45,764 bases of DNA from Clostridiaceae bacterium (GTDB lineage: Bacteria > Bacillota > Clostridia > Saccharofermentanales > DTU023), in NCBI GenBank assembly GCA_012841145.1, contig DUVH01000022.1, positions 1-45,764 on the forward strand, written 5' to 3'. This document shows, one piece after another, positions 17,254 through 24,837 of this stretch. How positions within the stretch are numbered: position 1 is the first letter of the stretch; each line of letters opens with the position of its first letter. The translations under genes and the position numbers were made by a program. The notes below the pieces were generated by a model, which was given only the letters and a program-made list of their open reading frames with translations, ran no database searches and was not told the origin of the DNA.

Positions 17254-18173
17254 TGCGTCACCGTATTCGAGTGATCCGCTTCGGGAGTATCCGCGCCCTC
17301 CGCAGATTCTTTCTCCGGAGGCCATTCAAGCGTAATACGGCCGATACGCCCGGCGCGAAAATCATCGATAAGCATCGATGAAAACCTTAACGTATCAGGT
17401 TCACCCTCGCTCAAGATGCAGCCCATGCGGAAGGCACACGCTTCAAAATCGAGTGAGGCATCGTGAATGCGCTCGCCGTAACGCGCGTTCATCTCATCTC
17501 TGTAGTCGGCTCGGAGACGCATCAGGAGCTTGCGCGCGACTTCTTCAAGGGGCAAGATCGCGTCTCGAATGGCTCCCGTCGCCGCTAATCCGAACGCTTC
17601 TTCCTGATCGGCGAGCTTAGGAGGCAATATGCCAGGCGTATCAAGGAGATGAAGCTCCGTGCCTGAGCGCAGCCAATTGAGATCGCGCGTAACACCCGGC
17701 CTCGATTCGACGGCAGCCGACTTCTTCCCTACGAGTTTATTGATGACGGTCGATTTCCCCGTGTTGGGAATTCCGACGACGAGCACGCGCAGCGCACGCG
17801 CTATTCTTCCCTGCCGTTTCGCCTTCTCCAACAGCGGTTCGTGAAAACTGAGAAGACGTCTCCTGATCAGTCGTATTTCTGCGTCTGAGCGAAGATCGCA
17901 CGCGATGACCGGCACCTTTTCATCCAAAAAGTACTCCAGCCAACGGTTATTCGCTTCGCGGTCTGCCAGATCGGCGTGCGACAAAAGGAGCAAGTAGGGC
18001 TTTTGCGGAATAAGCGTCAAGTGAATAGGATTTCGACTCGCAACAGGAATACGCGCATCGGCGACTTCCAAAACGACATCAATGTGTTTCCAAATCTTTT
18101 TCAGCTCGCGTGTTGCGCTTGCCATATGACCGGGATACCAGTGAATTTGTTTGCGATCACGTCTTTTCGTCAT
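17250..18173 (-). CDS. rbgA: Ribosome biogenesis GTPase RbgA (YlqF)
   Basis: RbgA is a circularly permuted GTPase that acts late in 50S subunit assembly. The 307-residue protein begins with the typical QIHWYPGHMASATREL. It has G4 (SHADLAD, replacing NKxD) before G1 (GIPNTGKST), then G2/G3 (PGVTRD, DTPGI), and a C-terminal ANTAR-like RNA-binding region. The ATG at 18173 has GAGG five bases upstream; an in-frame TTG nine codons earlier is less likely. The C-terminal ~25 residues are acidic and variable. It overlaps rnhB by four bases. Confidence 0.94.
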   Translation of the reverse strand: MTKRRDRKQIHWYPGHMASATRELKKIWKHIDVVLEVADARIPVASRNPIHLTLIPQKPYLLLLSHADLADREANNRWLEYFLDEKVPVIACDLRSDAEIRLIRRRLLSFHEPLLEKAKRQGRIARALRVLVVGIPNTGKSTVINKLVGKKSAAVESRPGVTRDLNWLRSGTELHLLDTPGILPPKLADQEEAFGLAATGAIRDAILPLEEVARKLLMRLRADYRDEMNARYGERIHDASLDFEACAFRMGCILSEGEPDTLRFSSMLIDDFRAGRIGRITLEWPPEKESAEGADTPEADHSNTVTQ

Positions 18174-18217
18174 TGAATCCTCTTTCCTAATTTTTGACAA
18201 CTATCCGCGGCAAGACT

Positions 18218-18844
18218 CTATCTTCTCCAGTTGTCAATGATTTGAATGACATCAGTCTCGGCAAAGGCGAGAGGAAATGAAAATTCCCCCACATACTGTG
18301 TTTTATCTAAAAAGAATTGACCGTCTTTACGTTTCCAATCTGGTATCTTGATTTTAGCGCTTCCGGAAATGACACATACCAAACCGTCTTCAGTCGTAAT
18401 ATCCCGGATACTGTCGCGGTCGATCGAATACGTCGTTTTGGCCTCCTCCGGATATTTCATGAGATACTTTTCAGTTTTAGCCTCCGGAGATTCTTTGCGA
18501 ATTTCCCAATAAACATACTCAAGGCGATCCTCATAGAGCGTAATCGTCCCGTTGGCATAGCTGCTGTAAGGTAACGCACAATCATATTTAGCCGAGACAT
18601 AGCGTATAACACCGATGATCATCGGGATAATGGCAAAGGTTGCTCCGGGCACGCCAAATATAAAATAGCCAAGAGCTCGCGGCGTATTCGTCATAATCAA
18701 TCTCAGCGTAAATGCGATGATCACGATTCCCACGGAAAAAAGCAGAATAGAAAAGATAACCTTCCTCTTCCAAGCCGGATGCTTGGTCGCCAATTCGCGC
18801 AAAACTCGTTTTCGTGCATATAAGTCAGGTAATAAAACTCGCAT
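18218..18844 (-). CDS. Hypothetical membrane protein with two TM helices
   Basis: I do not recognise a family. The 208-residue protein starts with a basic segment. Two hydrophobic helices follow (about 27-50 and 62-82, the latter containing IFGVPGATFAIIPMIIGVI). A soluble domain of ~120 residues comes next, rich in beta-type segments (GTITLYEDRLEYVYW, DGLVCVISGSAKIKIPDW), reminiscent of PH-like or YcxB-like membrane-anchored domains. It lies between rplS and rbgA, where most relatives have no gene. The ribosome binding site is weak. A terminator after rplS separates it from that gene, so it may begin its own transcript with rbgA-rnhB. Confidence 0.75.
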   Translation of the reverse strand: MRVLLPDLYARKRVLRELATKHPAWKRKVIFSILLFSVGIVIIAFTLRLIMTNTPRALGYFIFGVPGATFAIIPMIIGVIRYVSAKYDCALPYSSYANGTITLYEDRLEYVYWEIRKESPEAKTEKYLMKYPEEAKTTYSIDRDSIRDITTEDGLVCVISGSAKIKIPDWKRKDGQFFLDKTQYVGEFSFPLAFAETDVIQIIDNWRR

Positions 18845-18963
18845 CTGCCACGCCCCTATTCGTTATGCATTTATAGTACCGCATAAACCGCCTCGGTGTT
18901 TCAACGAACCGACCCGACGAACTGCGCTCACCGTCACCAAACCTAGAAGGCAAATAGAACCCG

Positions 18964-18992
18964 AAAAGAAAGAACGACCTCTTTACGGTCGT
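18964..18992 (-). terminator. Intrinsic terminator after rplS
   Basis: In the minus direction the stem ACGACC / GGTCGT with a 7-base loop is followed by TCTTTCTTTT. It lies about 60 bases after the rplS stop. It separates rplS from the membrane-protein/rbgA/rnhB genes. Confidence 0.75.
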
Positions 18993-19053
18993 CCTGTTCC
19001 TTTACGTATGTTTCGCCGGCACAGTCGGTTTCTCTCTGTGCACCGCGAAGAGA

Positions 19054-19410
19054 TCACTTTTTCCTTGTAGGCAACTTCTCGCGAACACGAGCCGCTTTAC
19101 CGACGCGATCGCGCAGATAGAACAGCTTCGCGCGTCGCACGCGTCCCTTGCGCAGAACGTCAATCTTCACGATTTTAGGCGAATGAAGCGGGAAAACACG
19201 CTCGACACCGACACCATACGCGACACGGCGCAGGGTTACCGTCTCGTTCAGCCCGGCTCCCTTACGTCCGATCACCGTTCCCTCAAAAATCTGAATTCGT
19301 TCACGCGAACCCTCGGTGATCCTGAGATGAACATTGACGCGGTCGCCGATCTCGACGTTTTCATACTGATCGCGCAGATATGGCTGCTCAACCGCTTTAA
19401 TATAGTCCAT
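19054..19410 (-). CDS. rplS: 50S ribosomal protein L19
   Basis: The 118-residue protein is full length for L19, at the 30S-50S interface. It includes [29 protein letters not shown]-type sequence (about 21-50), with the conserved [13 protein letters not shown] and [24 protein letters not shown] lies eight bases before the ATG at 19410; an in-frame start 69 bases upstream falls in the leader. In most Bacillota rplS follows trmD directly. Here a three-gene O-acylation cassette lies between them, and rplS has its own promoter and terminator. Confidence 0.97.
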   Translation of the reverse strand: MDYIKAVEQPYLRDQYENVEIGDRVNVHLRITEGSRERIQIFEGTVIGRKGAGLNETVTLRRVAYGVGVERVFPLHSPKIVKIDVLRKGRVRRAKLFYLRDRVGKAARVREKLPTRKK

Positions 19411-19488
19411 ATTGCGTACCTCCTTTATGTATTCGTTGGATGTTCTTGCACGCAATTGCAGCGGACCACCCGTTTTCAAACCTTATGC

Positions 19489-19517
19489 ATTGTAGCAGAA
19501 AGAAAAACCTTCGACAA
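19489..19517 (-). promoter_or_regulatory. Promoter for rplS
   Basis: TTGTCG (19517-19512), a 17-base spacer and TACAAT (19494-19489), with TGC directly before the -10 (extended -10). The predicted start near 19482 gives a ~70-base leader. A perfect palindrome AATGCCGGCATT (19524-19535) lies just upstream of the -35. Confidence 0.7.
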
Positions 19518-19536
19518 GTGCTGAATGCCGGCATTT

Positions 19537-20664
19537 TCACGAAACAGGAAAGGCGCCCGGAGCATTTAATACGGTCGTCGAATAGAGAAACAGAATGTCG
19601 GCATCGTGAAACAGGTCGAGCTCTTCGCTTATCACATCTGGGCGTACGTACCGCAGATCCACGACAAGAATTTCACTGTAGGCGGGAATGAGGAGAGGCA
19701 CGAGCGACGATCCGAACGAATCTCGAAAGACGACAAGCCTGCGATTGCTTTCCGCCGCACCATTCTTCACGACAAAGAGAGGCTGCGCCCCGCCCAGAAA
19801 GAAATCATAAGGATCCATCGAATCTCGCAGGTCGAATCGGTAGACAGGAGTCTCTCTCTGCTCGAAAGGATCATAGACACGCGCCTGCCCAATCGAAGAA
19901 TGATCGAGATACTCGAGATCGTCCGCATTGGTAGGAAACGCCGCCTGACCGGCGTACGTACCGAGAAAAGTTCCGACAGAACCGACGTCAAACGACAGTT
20001 TGTTGACGCGGATAGGATTTTGAAGTTTTTCTAACAAAGTGTCGGCGATCGGTCGCAGATAGATCTGGTTCCAGTGTGGATCTGTTCTGTAATACATCTC
20101 GAGCGACAGTACATCTTCCAGCGACAGTATTTCAACCTCACGACTCATCGTCCGATCAATCGCCTCCATAAACAGCTTGATATCGAGCGAGGGATAGGTC
20201 GTGCCATTTGCCATGTAATGATTCTTATCGGGAATCAAGACAAAGAGGTGTCGCCCCTCTCCTCCTCTGAAATGCTCTTCGTAGACCTTGTTAAAGAGTG
20301 CCACGGCGTTATCTACTACCTTCTCTCGATACGTAAAATCTAGTTTTCCCAAATGTCCTTTGACTTTGAAATATCGATCGTGGTCGAATTGCGAGAAGAC
20401 ATAGCGACGCGCTAATGCCGAAATACTCCTCATCTCATTTCTCAAAGGAAATTGATCGAGGAGATAATCCTCGATCGACGCAAAATAGTCGGATACTTTG
20501 GAACGAGGATTCTCTTTCCTGTACGCGTTGAGATTTTTCCACTGAGAAAGTGATCGCCGTTCGACGGACGACGTCGCCTTGTCAGGCAGGGCGATCGACA
20601 ACACGGGCACCATCACAAGAAGGACAGCGAAGACGATCACAATTACAATCGAACGGTGTTTCAT
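19537..20664 (-). CDS. DHHW/AlgX-AlgJ-like SGNH protein, probable extracytoplasmic acyl-transfer partner
   Basis: The 375-residue protein has an N-terminal signal anchor (hydrophobic 5-27) and an exported domain. Motifs match the AlgX/AlgJ/DHHW group: RTDPHWNQ (D195, H197, with Pro where many have His or Thr) and the serine motif FRDSFGSS (S316). These give the Ser-His-Asp set of SGNH acyl esterases/transferases. In alginate or wall O-acetylation systems such proteins work outside the membrane with an MBOAT that exports the acyl group. The MBOAT gene lies nine bases upstream and a DUF4358 lipoprotein gene precedes it. The acceptor polymer is unknown. Confidence 0.85.
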   Translation of the reverse strand: MKHRSIVIVIVFAVLLVMVPVLSIALPDKATSSVERRSLSQWKNLNAYRKENPRSKVSDYFASIEDYLLDQFPLRNEMRSISALARRYVFSQFDHDRYFKVKGHLGKLDFTYREKVVDNAVALFNKVYEEHFRGGEGRHLFVLIPDKNHYMANGTTYPSLDIKLFMEAIDRTMSREVEILSLEDVLSLEMYYRTDPHWNQIYLRPIADTLLEKLQNPIRVNKLSFDVGSVGTFLGTYAGQAAFPTNADDLEYLDHSSIGQARVYDPFEQRETPVYRFDLRDSMDPYDFFLGGAQPLFVVKNGAAESNRRLVVFRDSFGSSLVPLLIPAYSEILVVDLRYVRPDVISEELDLFHDADILFLYSTTVLNAPGAFPVS

Positions 20665-20673
20665 CGAAGCCTC

Positions 20674-22080
20674 CTAGAATCGAAAATACAGAAAAGGATT
20701 GAAAGACCCGTTCACGAGCCACGCAGTGACAAGCGTCATCGTGCCGATCACGCCGACAATAACGGCACAATCGATCGCGCACCTTGCAGCCGTCGATCGT
20801 GACGACAATTGTTTAGATAACTTCTTGAAGATAGGCGTCGAGGCGACAACTGCAATAAACAAGGTAATGGCGTAACTGCGTCCGTAATAGAGCGATACGG
20901 AATCGGCTAGCGGAAGTGACGACAGCCCAAACATGCCCTTCAGATGATAGAGCGCCTCACCTAAAGAATCAGCGTTGAAAAGGACGAAACCGAGCATCAC
21001 GAGTAGAAACGTATAGACGACGCGCAACACGGAGGGCATTTTTTCGAGAACTTTCGATAGACCGATTCGCTCGATCGATAGCACGACGAAATAGAACAAT
21101 CCCCATGCGATGAAATTCCACGCTGCACCGTGCCAAAGGCCGGTGAGAAGCCAGACAATCAGAAGATTGCGTACGCGTGTGAGCCAACTCCCCCGACTGC
21201 CTCCGAGCGGAATATACACGTAGTCGCGAAACCATTCGCCGAGCGTCATGTGCCATCGACGCCAGAATTCGGTGACACTTTTCGAGAGATAAGGATAACG
21301 AAAATTTTCGGGAAATGAGAAGCCGAACATCCTGCCCATGCCGATCGCCATATCGGAGTAACCCGAGAAGTCGAAGTAAATCTGGAGCGTAAACGCGAAG
21401 GCGGAAAGCCAGAGCGATAGAACTGAAGGCACAGGCGTCGCCCCAAGCTCTCGTCCCAGCTCGGCGAGCGTGTTGGCGATCAGGACTTTTTTACCGAGTC
21501 CGGTCACGAAACGGACAATCCCGGAAGCGACGGAATCGAGCGAAACGACTCTCTTTCTCAAATGTCGCTGCACATCGCTGAAACGGACGATCGGACCCGC
21601 AATAAGCTGCGGAAACAACGAGACGTACATGACGAAGAGAAAAGGATTCCGCTCCGGCTCGACTGTTTTTCGATAGACGTCGATGACGTAGGAGACAACC
21701 TGAAACGTATAAAAGCTGACACCTATCGGCAAGGCGAGACGCAAAAACGGCAGATCATTCTGAAATAAAACGCGAACGTTGGCGATGATAAAGTCACCAT
21801 ATTTAAAAAGAAGGAGAGGGATCAGGCAAAGCGTGATGCTCAACGCCATCACCGCTCTCCTCAGTCGTGGCATCTTGATCCGTCCAAGCAACATCCCGCC
21901 TCCAAAGCCCATCAACGCGGTAAGAACCATGATCACTGCAAAGCGCGGCTCTCCCCAAAAATAGAAGACGAGGCTCGCGAGGAGCAAAATGACATTCTTC
22001 AGGCGATCAGGGACGATATAATAGATCGCCAATACCGACGGCAGAAAGAAGTACAGAAATGTTACGCTTGAAAACGTCAT
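20674..22080 (-). CDS. MBOAT O-acyltransferase (AlgI/PatA/DltB-like)
   Basis: This multi-pass membrane acyltransferase of 468 residues has about ten or more hydrophobic segments. Family markers are LPIGVSFYTFQVVSYVIDVYR (about 117-137), FPQLIAGPIVRF (156-167), the conserved RRWHMTLGEWFRDYVYIPLGG (H277) and the catalytic-type H317 in LTGLWHGAAWNF. AlgI-like enzymes carry acetyl or other acyl groups across the membrane for polysaccharide or peptidoglycan O-acylation. It is tightly packed with the lipoprotein gene (3 bases) and the SGNH gene (9 bases), forming one cassette. No polymer synthesis genes adjoin, so the target is likely a general wall polymer. Confidence 0.92.
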   Translation of the reverse strand: MTFSSVTFLYFFLPSVLAIYYIVPDRLKNVILLLASLVFYFWGEPRFAVIMVLTALMGFGGGMLLGRIKMPRLRRAVMALSITLCLIPLLLFKYGDFIIANVRVLFQNDLPFLRLALPIGVSFYTFQVVSYVIDVYRKTVEPERNPFLFVMYVSLFPQLIAGPIVRFSDVQRHLRKRVVSLDSVASGIVRFVTGLGKKVLIANTLAELGRELGATPVPSVLSLWLSAFAFTLQIYFDFSGYSDMAIGMGRMFGFSFPENFRYPYLSKSVTEFWRRWHMTLGEWFRDYVYIPLGGSRGSWLTRVRNLLIVWLLTGLWHGAAWNFIAWGLFYFVVLSIERIGLSKVLEKMPSVLRVVYTFLLVMLGFVLFNADSLGEALYHLKGMFGLSSLPLADSVSLYYGRSYAITLFIAVVASTPIFKKLSKQLSSRSTAARCAIDCAVIVGVIGTMTLVTAWLVNGSFNPFLYFRF

Positions 22081-22083
22081 GCA

Positions 22084-22617
22084 TTAACCTGAAATAGGCT
22101 CAAATCCGGCAGCGTCGGCGATCTTGGCAATGTCGGCTTTTGACGTCATGACAAACAGGACATACGATCCGAAGATGCCTACGTACTTGTCTTCAGCGCT
22201 GACACAAATCCACTTATTGAGATTGGCCTTACCTATGACTTCTTCCGCAAAAGCCTTCACATCAGCTCCTTCTTCAAGCTCAAATAGTCCTAAAGCGAAA
22301 GCGTCTGGGGAGATATCCGGCTCGAGCGCGACACACTCCTTAAATGTACCGTCGAACGATTCCGTCCCTATAAAAAATGCAGCACTCTCTTGATCGATCT
22401 GTCTGTATTGGCGATTCGTAAGAATTCCTTCGACACCGGACGCGTCAACAATGCTTTCCAATCTCGCCTGCAGTGTTTCATACTCTTTGACGGTTGTCGT
22501 CGTTACGGGTGCGTCGGACGATGAATCCGAAGGATCTTTATCTTTCCTCTGGCCTTGACAGGCGATAGTAGTCAAGAGCATCGCGGCAACCAAGAAGATT
22601 ATGATGAATTTTTTCAT
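22084..22617 (-). CDS. DUF4358-type lipoprotein
   Basis: The 177-residue protein has a lipoprotein signal peptide (MKKFIIIFLVAAMLLTTIAC, predicted lipidated Cys20). A Ser/Asp/Thr-rich linker and a ~120-residue compact domain follow, including ESFDGTFKECVALEPDISPDA-like sequence and ending KIADAAGFEPISG. The pattern fits DUF4358, a Clostridia lipoprotein domain of unknown function that I associate with MBOAT/DHHW neighbours. The ATG at 22617 is preceded by GGAGGAGG; an in-frame TTG lies inside that site. It is the first gene of the cassette and may be an accessory or sensing factor on the outer face of the membrane. Confidence 0.75.
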   Translation of the reverse strand: MKKFIIIFLVAAMLLTTIACQGQRKDKDPSDSSSDAPVTTTTVKEYETLQARLESIVDASGVEGILTNRQYRQIDQESAAFFIGTESFDGTFKECVALEPDISPDAFALGLFELEEGADVKAFAEEVIGKANLNKWICVSAEDKYVGIFGSYVLFVMTSKADIAKIADAAGFEPISG

Positions 22618-22639
22618 ATTTTCCTCCTCCAAAATGGAT

Positions 22640-22668
22640 TTAATATTCGATCAAGATGACGCAGCCAA
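22640..22668 (-). promoter_or_regulatory. Possible promoter for the O-acylation cassette
   Basis: TTGGCT (22668-22663), a 17-base spacer and TATTAA (22645-22640) lie just upstream of the GGAGGAGG site of the lipoprotein gene. Both hexamers are imperfect. The rest of the 22633-22925 gap is AT-rich and holds no gene. Confidence 0.4.
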
Positions 22669-22802
22669 GGGTACGTCAACTCGACCGTTCAATAAGACGC
22701 CGTAATAACGCCAAAGGTTACATCATTCTTTAACTAAATATTTACAATTTCAGACTCAGATATTTTACAGATCGCACAAATGAGCATGAGCGCAATTAAG
22801 TA

Positions 22803-22820
22803 AAGAACCGGCTAGTTCTT
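22803..22820 (-). terminator. Possible weak terminator after trmD
   Basis: The 6-bp stem AAGAAC / GTTCTT with a 6-base loop is followed in the minus direction by TACTTAATT. It lies about 105 bases after the trmD stop and before the cassette promoter. The U-tract is poor. Confidence 0.35.
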
Positions 22821-22925
22821 CGAGATTGAAAAAATAATCAGAAATGCGGGTACGGACAAGTGAAAGAAAAAGCTGCATATTAAATGGTTGCAGATGAAAA
22901 GATAACAAAAGAAAACGTAAGTCCT

Positions 22926-23738
22926 TTAGTTTCCCGAGCCATCCGAATCAAGCCGCTTGGCCACAAGTTCCCAAAGCTCGCGGTCAATCGACTGACCTTT
23001 CAAAAGTTCAGGCCTCTTAGCGATCGTCTCGATAAGTTGCGAGACTTCGCGTTCACGCTCAATGTTCGCCTGATGTCCCGAGAGCAGAACATCGGGAACG
23101 GCTCGATCGCGCCAGACCTGTGGGCGCGTGTACTGCGGCCATTCCAATAAACCGTCGGAGAATGACTCGAGCTGCCACGCCTCATCGTCGGGCAAGACGC
23201 CGGGAAGTAAACGCGTGATCGCGTCGATCATCACGGCGGCGGCCAACTCACCGCCCGTCAGGACAAAGTCACCCAAGGAAACTTCTTCGGCTCCGATCTC
23301 TTCGATGACGCGCGCATCGACCCCTTCGTAATGACCGCAAATAAAGGCGATATGCGACCTCTTTGAGAGTTCAAGCGCCATTTCCTGATCAAACGTCTTC
23401 CCTGCCGGTGAAAGAAAGATCGTGTGTACAGAATCCTCCGAAACATTTTGAGAGAAGGTATTGCCTGTGACACAGTCAGAAGACATATCGTCTTCGACCT
23501 CATCGTATTGTTCAACAACCGAACGCCACGCGTTATAGATGGGCTCGCACATCATCACCATGCCGCGACCGCCGCCGTAAGGCGCGTCGTCGACTTGGCC
23601 GTAATCGTTGATCGCGAAGTCGCGAATTTGGACAAGATCGAGCTCAATCAGACCACGCTCCATCGCACGTGCTGTCATACTGAAGCTGAGCGCGTCGCGC
23701 ACTTGCTCGGGAAAGAGTGAAATAATCGAAAACTTCAC
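22926..23738 (-). CDS. trmD: tRNA (guanine-N1)-methyltransferase TrmD
   Basis: TrmD methylates G37 of tRNAs with SAM, which prevents frameshifting. The 270-residue protein contains FSIISLFPEQV (3-13), VDDAPYGGGRGMVMM, LSPAGKTFDQ, the trefoil-knot SAM site (FICGHYEGVDARVIE, SLGDFVLTGGELAA), LLPGVL and YTRPQVWR. Compared with the E. coli type there are ~20 extra residues (about 72-102: EQYDEVEDDMSSDCVTGN and onward) before LSPAGK. The start is GTG at 23738, overlapping the rimM stop as GTGA. It is the last gene of the ylxM-ffh-rpsP-khpA-rimM-trmD operon. Confidence 0.95.
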   Translation of the reverse strand: MKFSIISLFPEQVRDALSFSMTARAMERGLIELDLVQIRDFAINDYGQVDDAPYGGGRGMVMMCEPIYNAWRSVVEQYDEVEDDMSSDCVTGNTFSQNVSEDSVHTIFLSPAGKTFDQEMALELSKRSHIAFICGHYEGVDARVIEEIGAEEVSLGDFVLTGGELAAAVMIDAITRLLPGVLPDDEAWQLESFSDGLLEWPQYTRPQVWRDRAVPDVLLSGHQANIEREREVSQLIETIAKRPELLKGQSIDRELWELVAKRLDSDGSGN

Positions 23739-24277
23739 GACTGCCCTCTATAAAGTTCGTATAGTCCCTCAGGCAAGACGACTTCGATCGTACCGGCTTC
23801 GATGTCGACCGACTGAACGATCGACTTCAGAAACGGGATGAGGACGTCTTTCTCGCCGGTCTTATGAACGACGAGGACTTCCGATCCTCCGGCATCAATC
23901 AGATCGATGAGTTCACCCAAGTCGCCGAGCGTGCGATCGATGACGCGCGACCCGACGAGGTCTCCCGAATAGAATTCGTCCTCATCGCGCAGCTCGATCG
24001 CGTCCTCTCTATTGACGGCAAGATAAGAACCGCAGTATCTCCTTGCCGTCTCCCGGTCATCACAACCGCGAAAGCCGAGCAATAGACCGGAGGGCGTCGC
24101 GCGGACGCGAGTAATCGTCACCTTGCCGTGAGGCTCGCAGTCTTTATTCTTCACGAGAAGGCACCCTAAGCCCTCCATAAAGCGCGCGTCGTCGTCCGTG
24201 AGACTTTTTGCGAGAATGTCGCCGCGGACTCCGTGCGCGCGCCGAAGGTAGCCGATTAAGAGGCGAGGCGACTTCAT
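23735..24277 (-). CDS. rimM: 16S rRNA processing protein RimM
   Basis: RimM binds ribosomal protein S19 and helps maturation of the 30S head. The 180-residue protein has an N-terminal RimM barrel (LLIGYLRRAHGVRGDILAKSLTDD, split here as residues 6-15 and onward; VRATPSGLLLGFRGCDDRE) and a PRC-barrel-like C-terminal domain (EFYSGDLVGSRV ... LIPFLKSIVQSVDIE). It starts with ATG overlapping the khpA stop as ATGA and ends overlapping trmD by four bases. Translation of the three genes is thus tightly coupled. Confidence 0.94.
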   Translation of the reverse strand: MKSPRLLIGYLRRAHGVRGDILAKSLTDDDARFMEGLGCLLVKNKDCEPHGKVTITRVRATPSGLLLGFRGCDDRETARRYCGSYLAVNREDAIELRDEDEFYSGDLVGSRVIDRTLGDLGELIDLIDAGGSEVLVVHKTGEKDVLIPFLKSIVQSVDIEAGTIEVVLPEGLYELYRGQS

Positions 24278-24504
24278 GAAACAATATCAACCGTCACGCG
24301 CTTGCCGTCCATCGCGCCTTTTGCCTTCATGACGGCGCGGATAGCGTGCGCCCGACGTCCGCCGCGCCCGATGACGCGACCGATGTCCTCGGCGTGAGCG
24401 TGGACGCTCAGGACGATTTCCCTGCCCCTCGTCTCTTCCTCAATGACGAGGTCATCAGGATGACGTACGAGAGGTTCAATCACAGTTCTCAACAACTCTT
24501 TCAT
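24274..24504 (-). CDS. khpA: KH-domain RNA-binding protein KhpA (YlqC)
   Basis: The 76-residue protein consists of a single type II KH domain. The RNA-binding GxxG loop is visible as GRVIGRGGRRAHAIRAVM (about 41-58). KhpA proteins bind RNA, often with KhpB/Jag, and affect cell elongation in related bacteria. The gene lies three bases after rpsP with a GGAG site upstream and overlaps rimM. This is the standard place for ylqC in Bacillota. Confidence 0.93.
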   Translation of the reverse strand: MKELLRTVIEPLVRHPDDLVIEEETRGREIVLSVHAHAEDIGRVIGRGGRRAHAIRAVMKAKGAMDGKRVTVDIVS

Positions 24505-24507
24505 GAC

Positions 24508-24753
24508 TTACTCCAGAATGCCGTTGTATTTCAACAGTTTTTTAACCGTATCAGTCGGCTGTGCGCCTTTCGAGATCCAGTCTTTCACCTTGTCAGCGTC
24601 AACCTTAAAAGTAGACGGCTCGGTGTGCGGATCGTACGTGCCGATTTGTTCGATGAAACGACCGTCGCGCGGTGAGCGCGAATCGGCGACAACGACGCGG
24701 TAGTAAGGTTGTTTTTTCTTTCCGACTCTCTTGAGACGAATTTTGACTGCCAT
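24508..24753 (-). CDS. rpsP: 30S ribosomal protein S16
   Basis: The 81-residue protein has the family start [20 protein letters not shown] (2-21), with [20 protein letters not shown] and [14 protein letters not shown] towards the C-terminus. GGAGG lies just before the ATG. It is the third gene of the SRP/ribosome operon, 84 bases after ffh. Confidence 0.97.
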   Translation of the reverse strand: MAVKIRLKRVGKKKQPYYRVVVADSRSPRDGRFIEQIGTYDPHTEPSTFKVDADKVKDWISKGAQPTDTVKKLLKYNGILE

Positions 24754-24837
24754 ATTTTTCCTCCAAAATGTATGTTTGTATCTATCTCCACAGTGATGGC
24801 ATCACTGCCGGAATCTTCCCACGCGGATTCAATGCAG

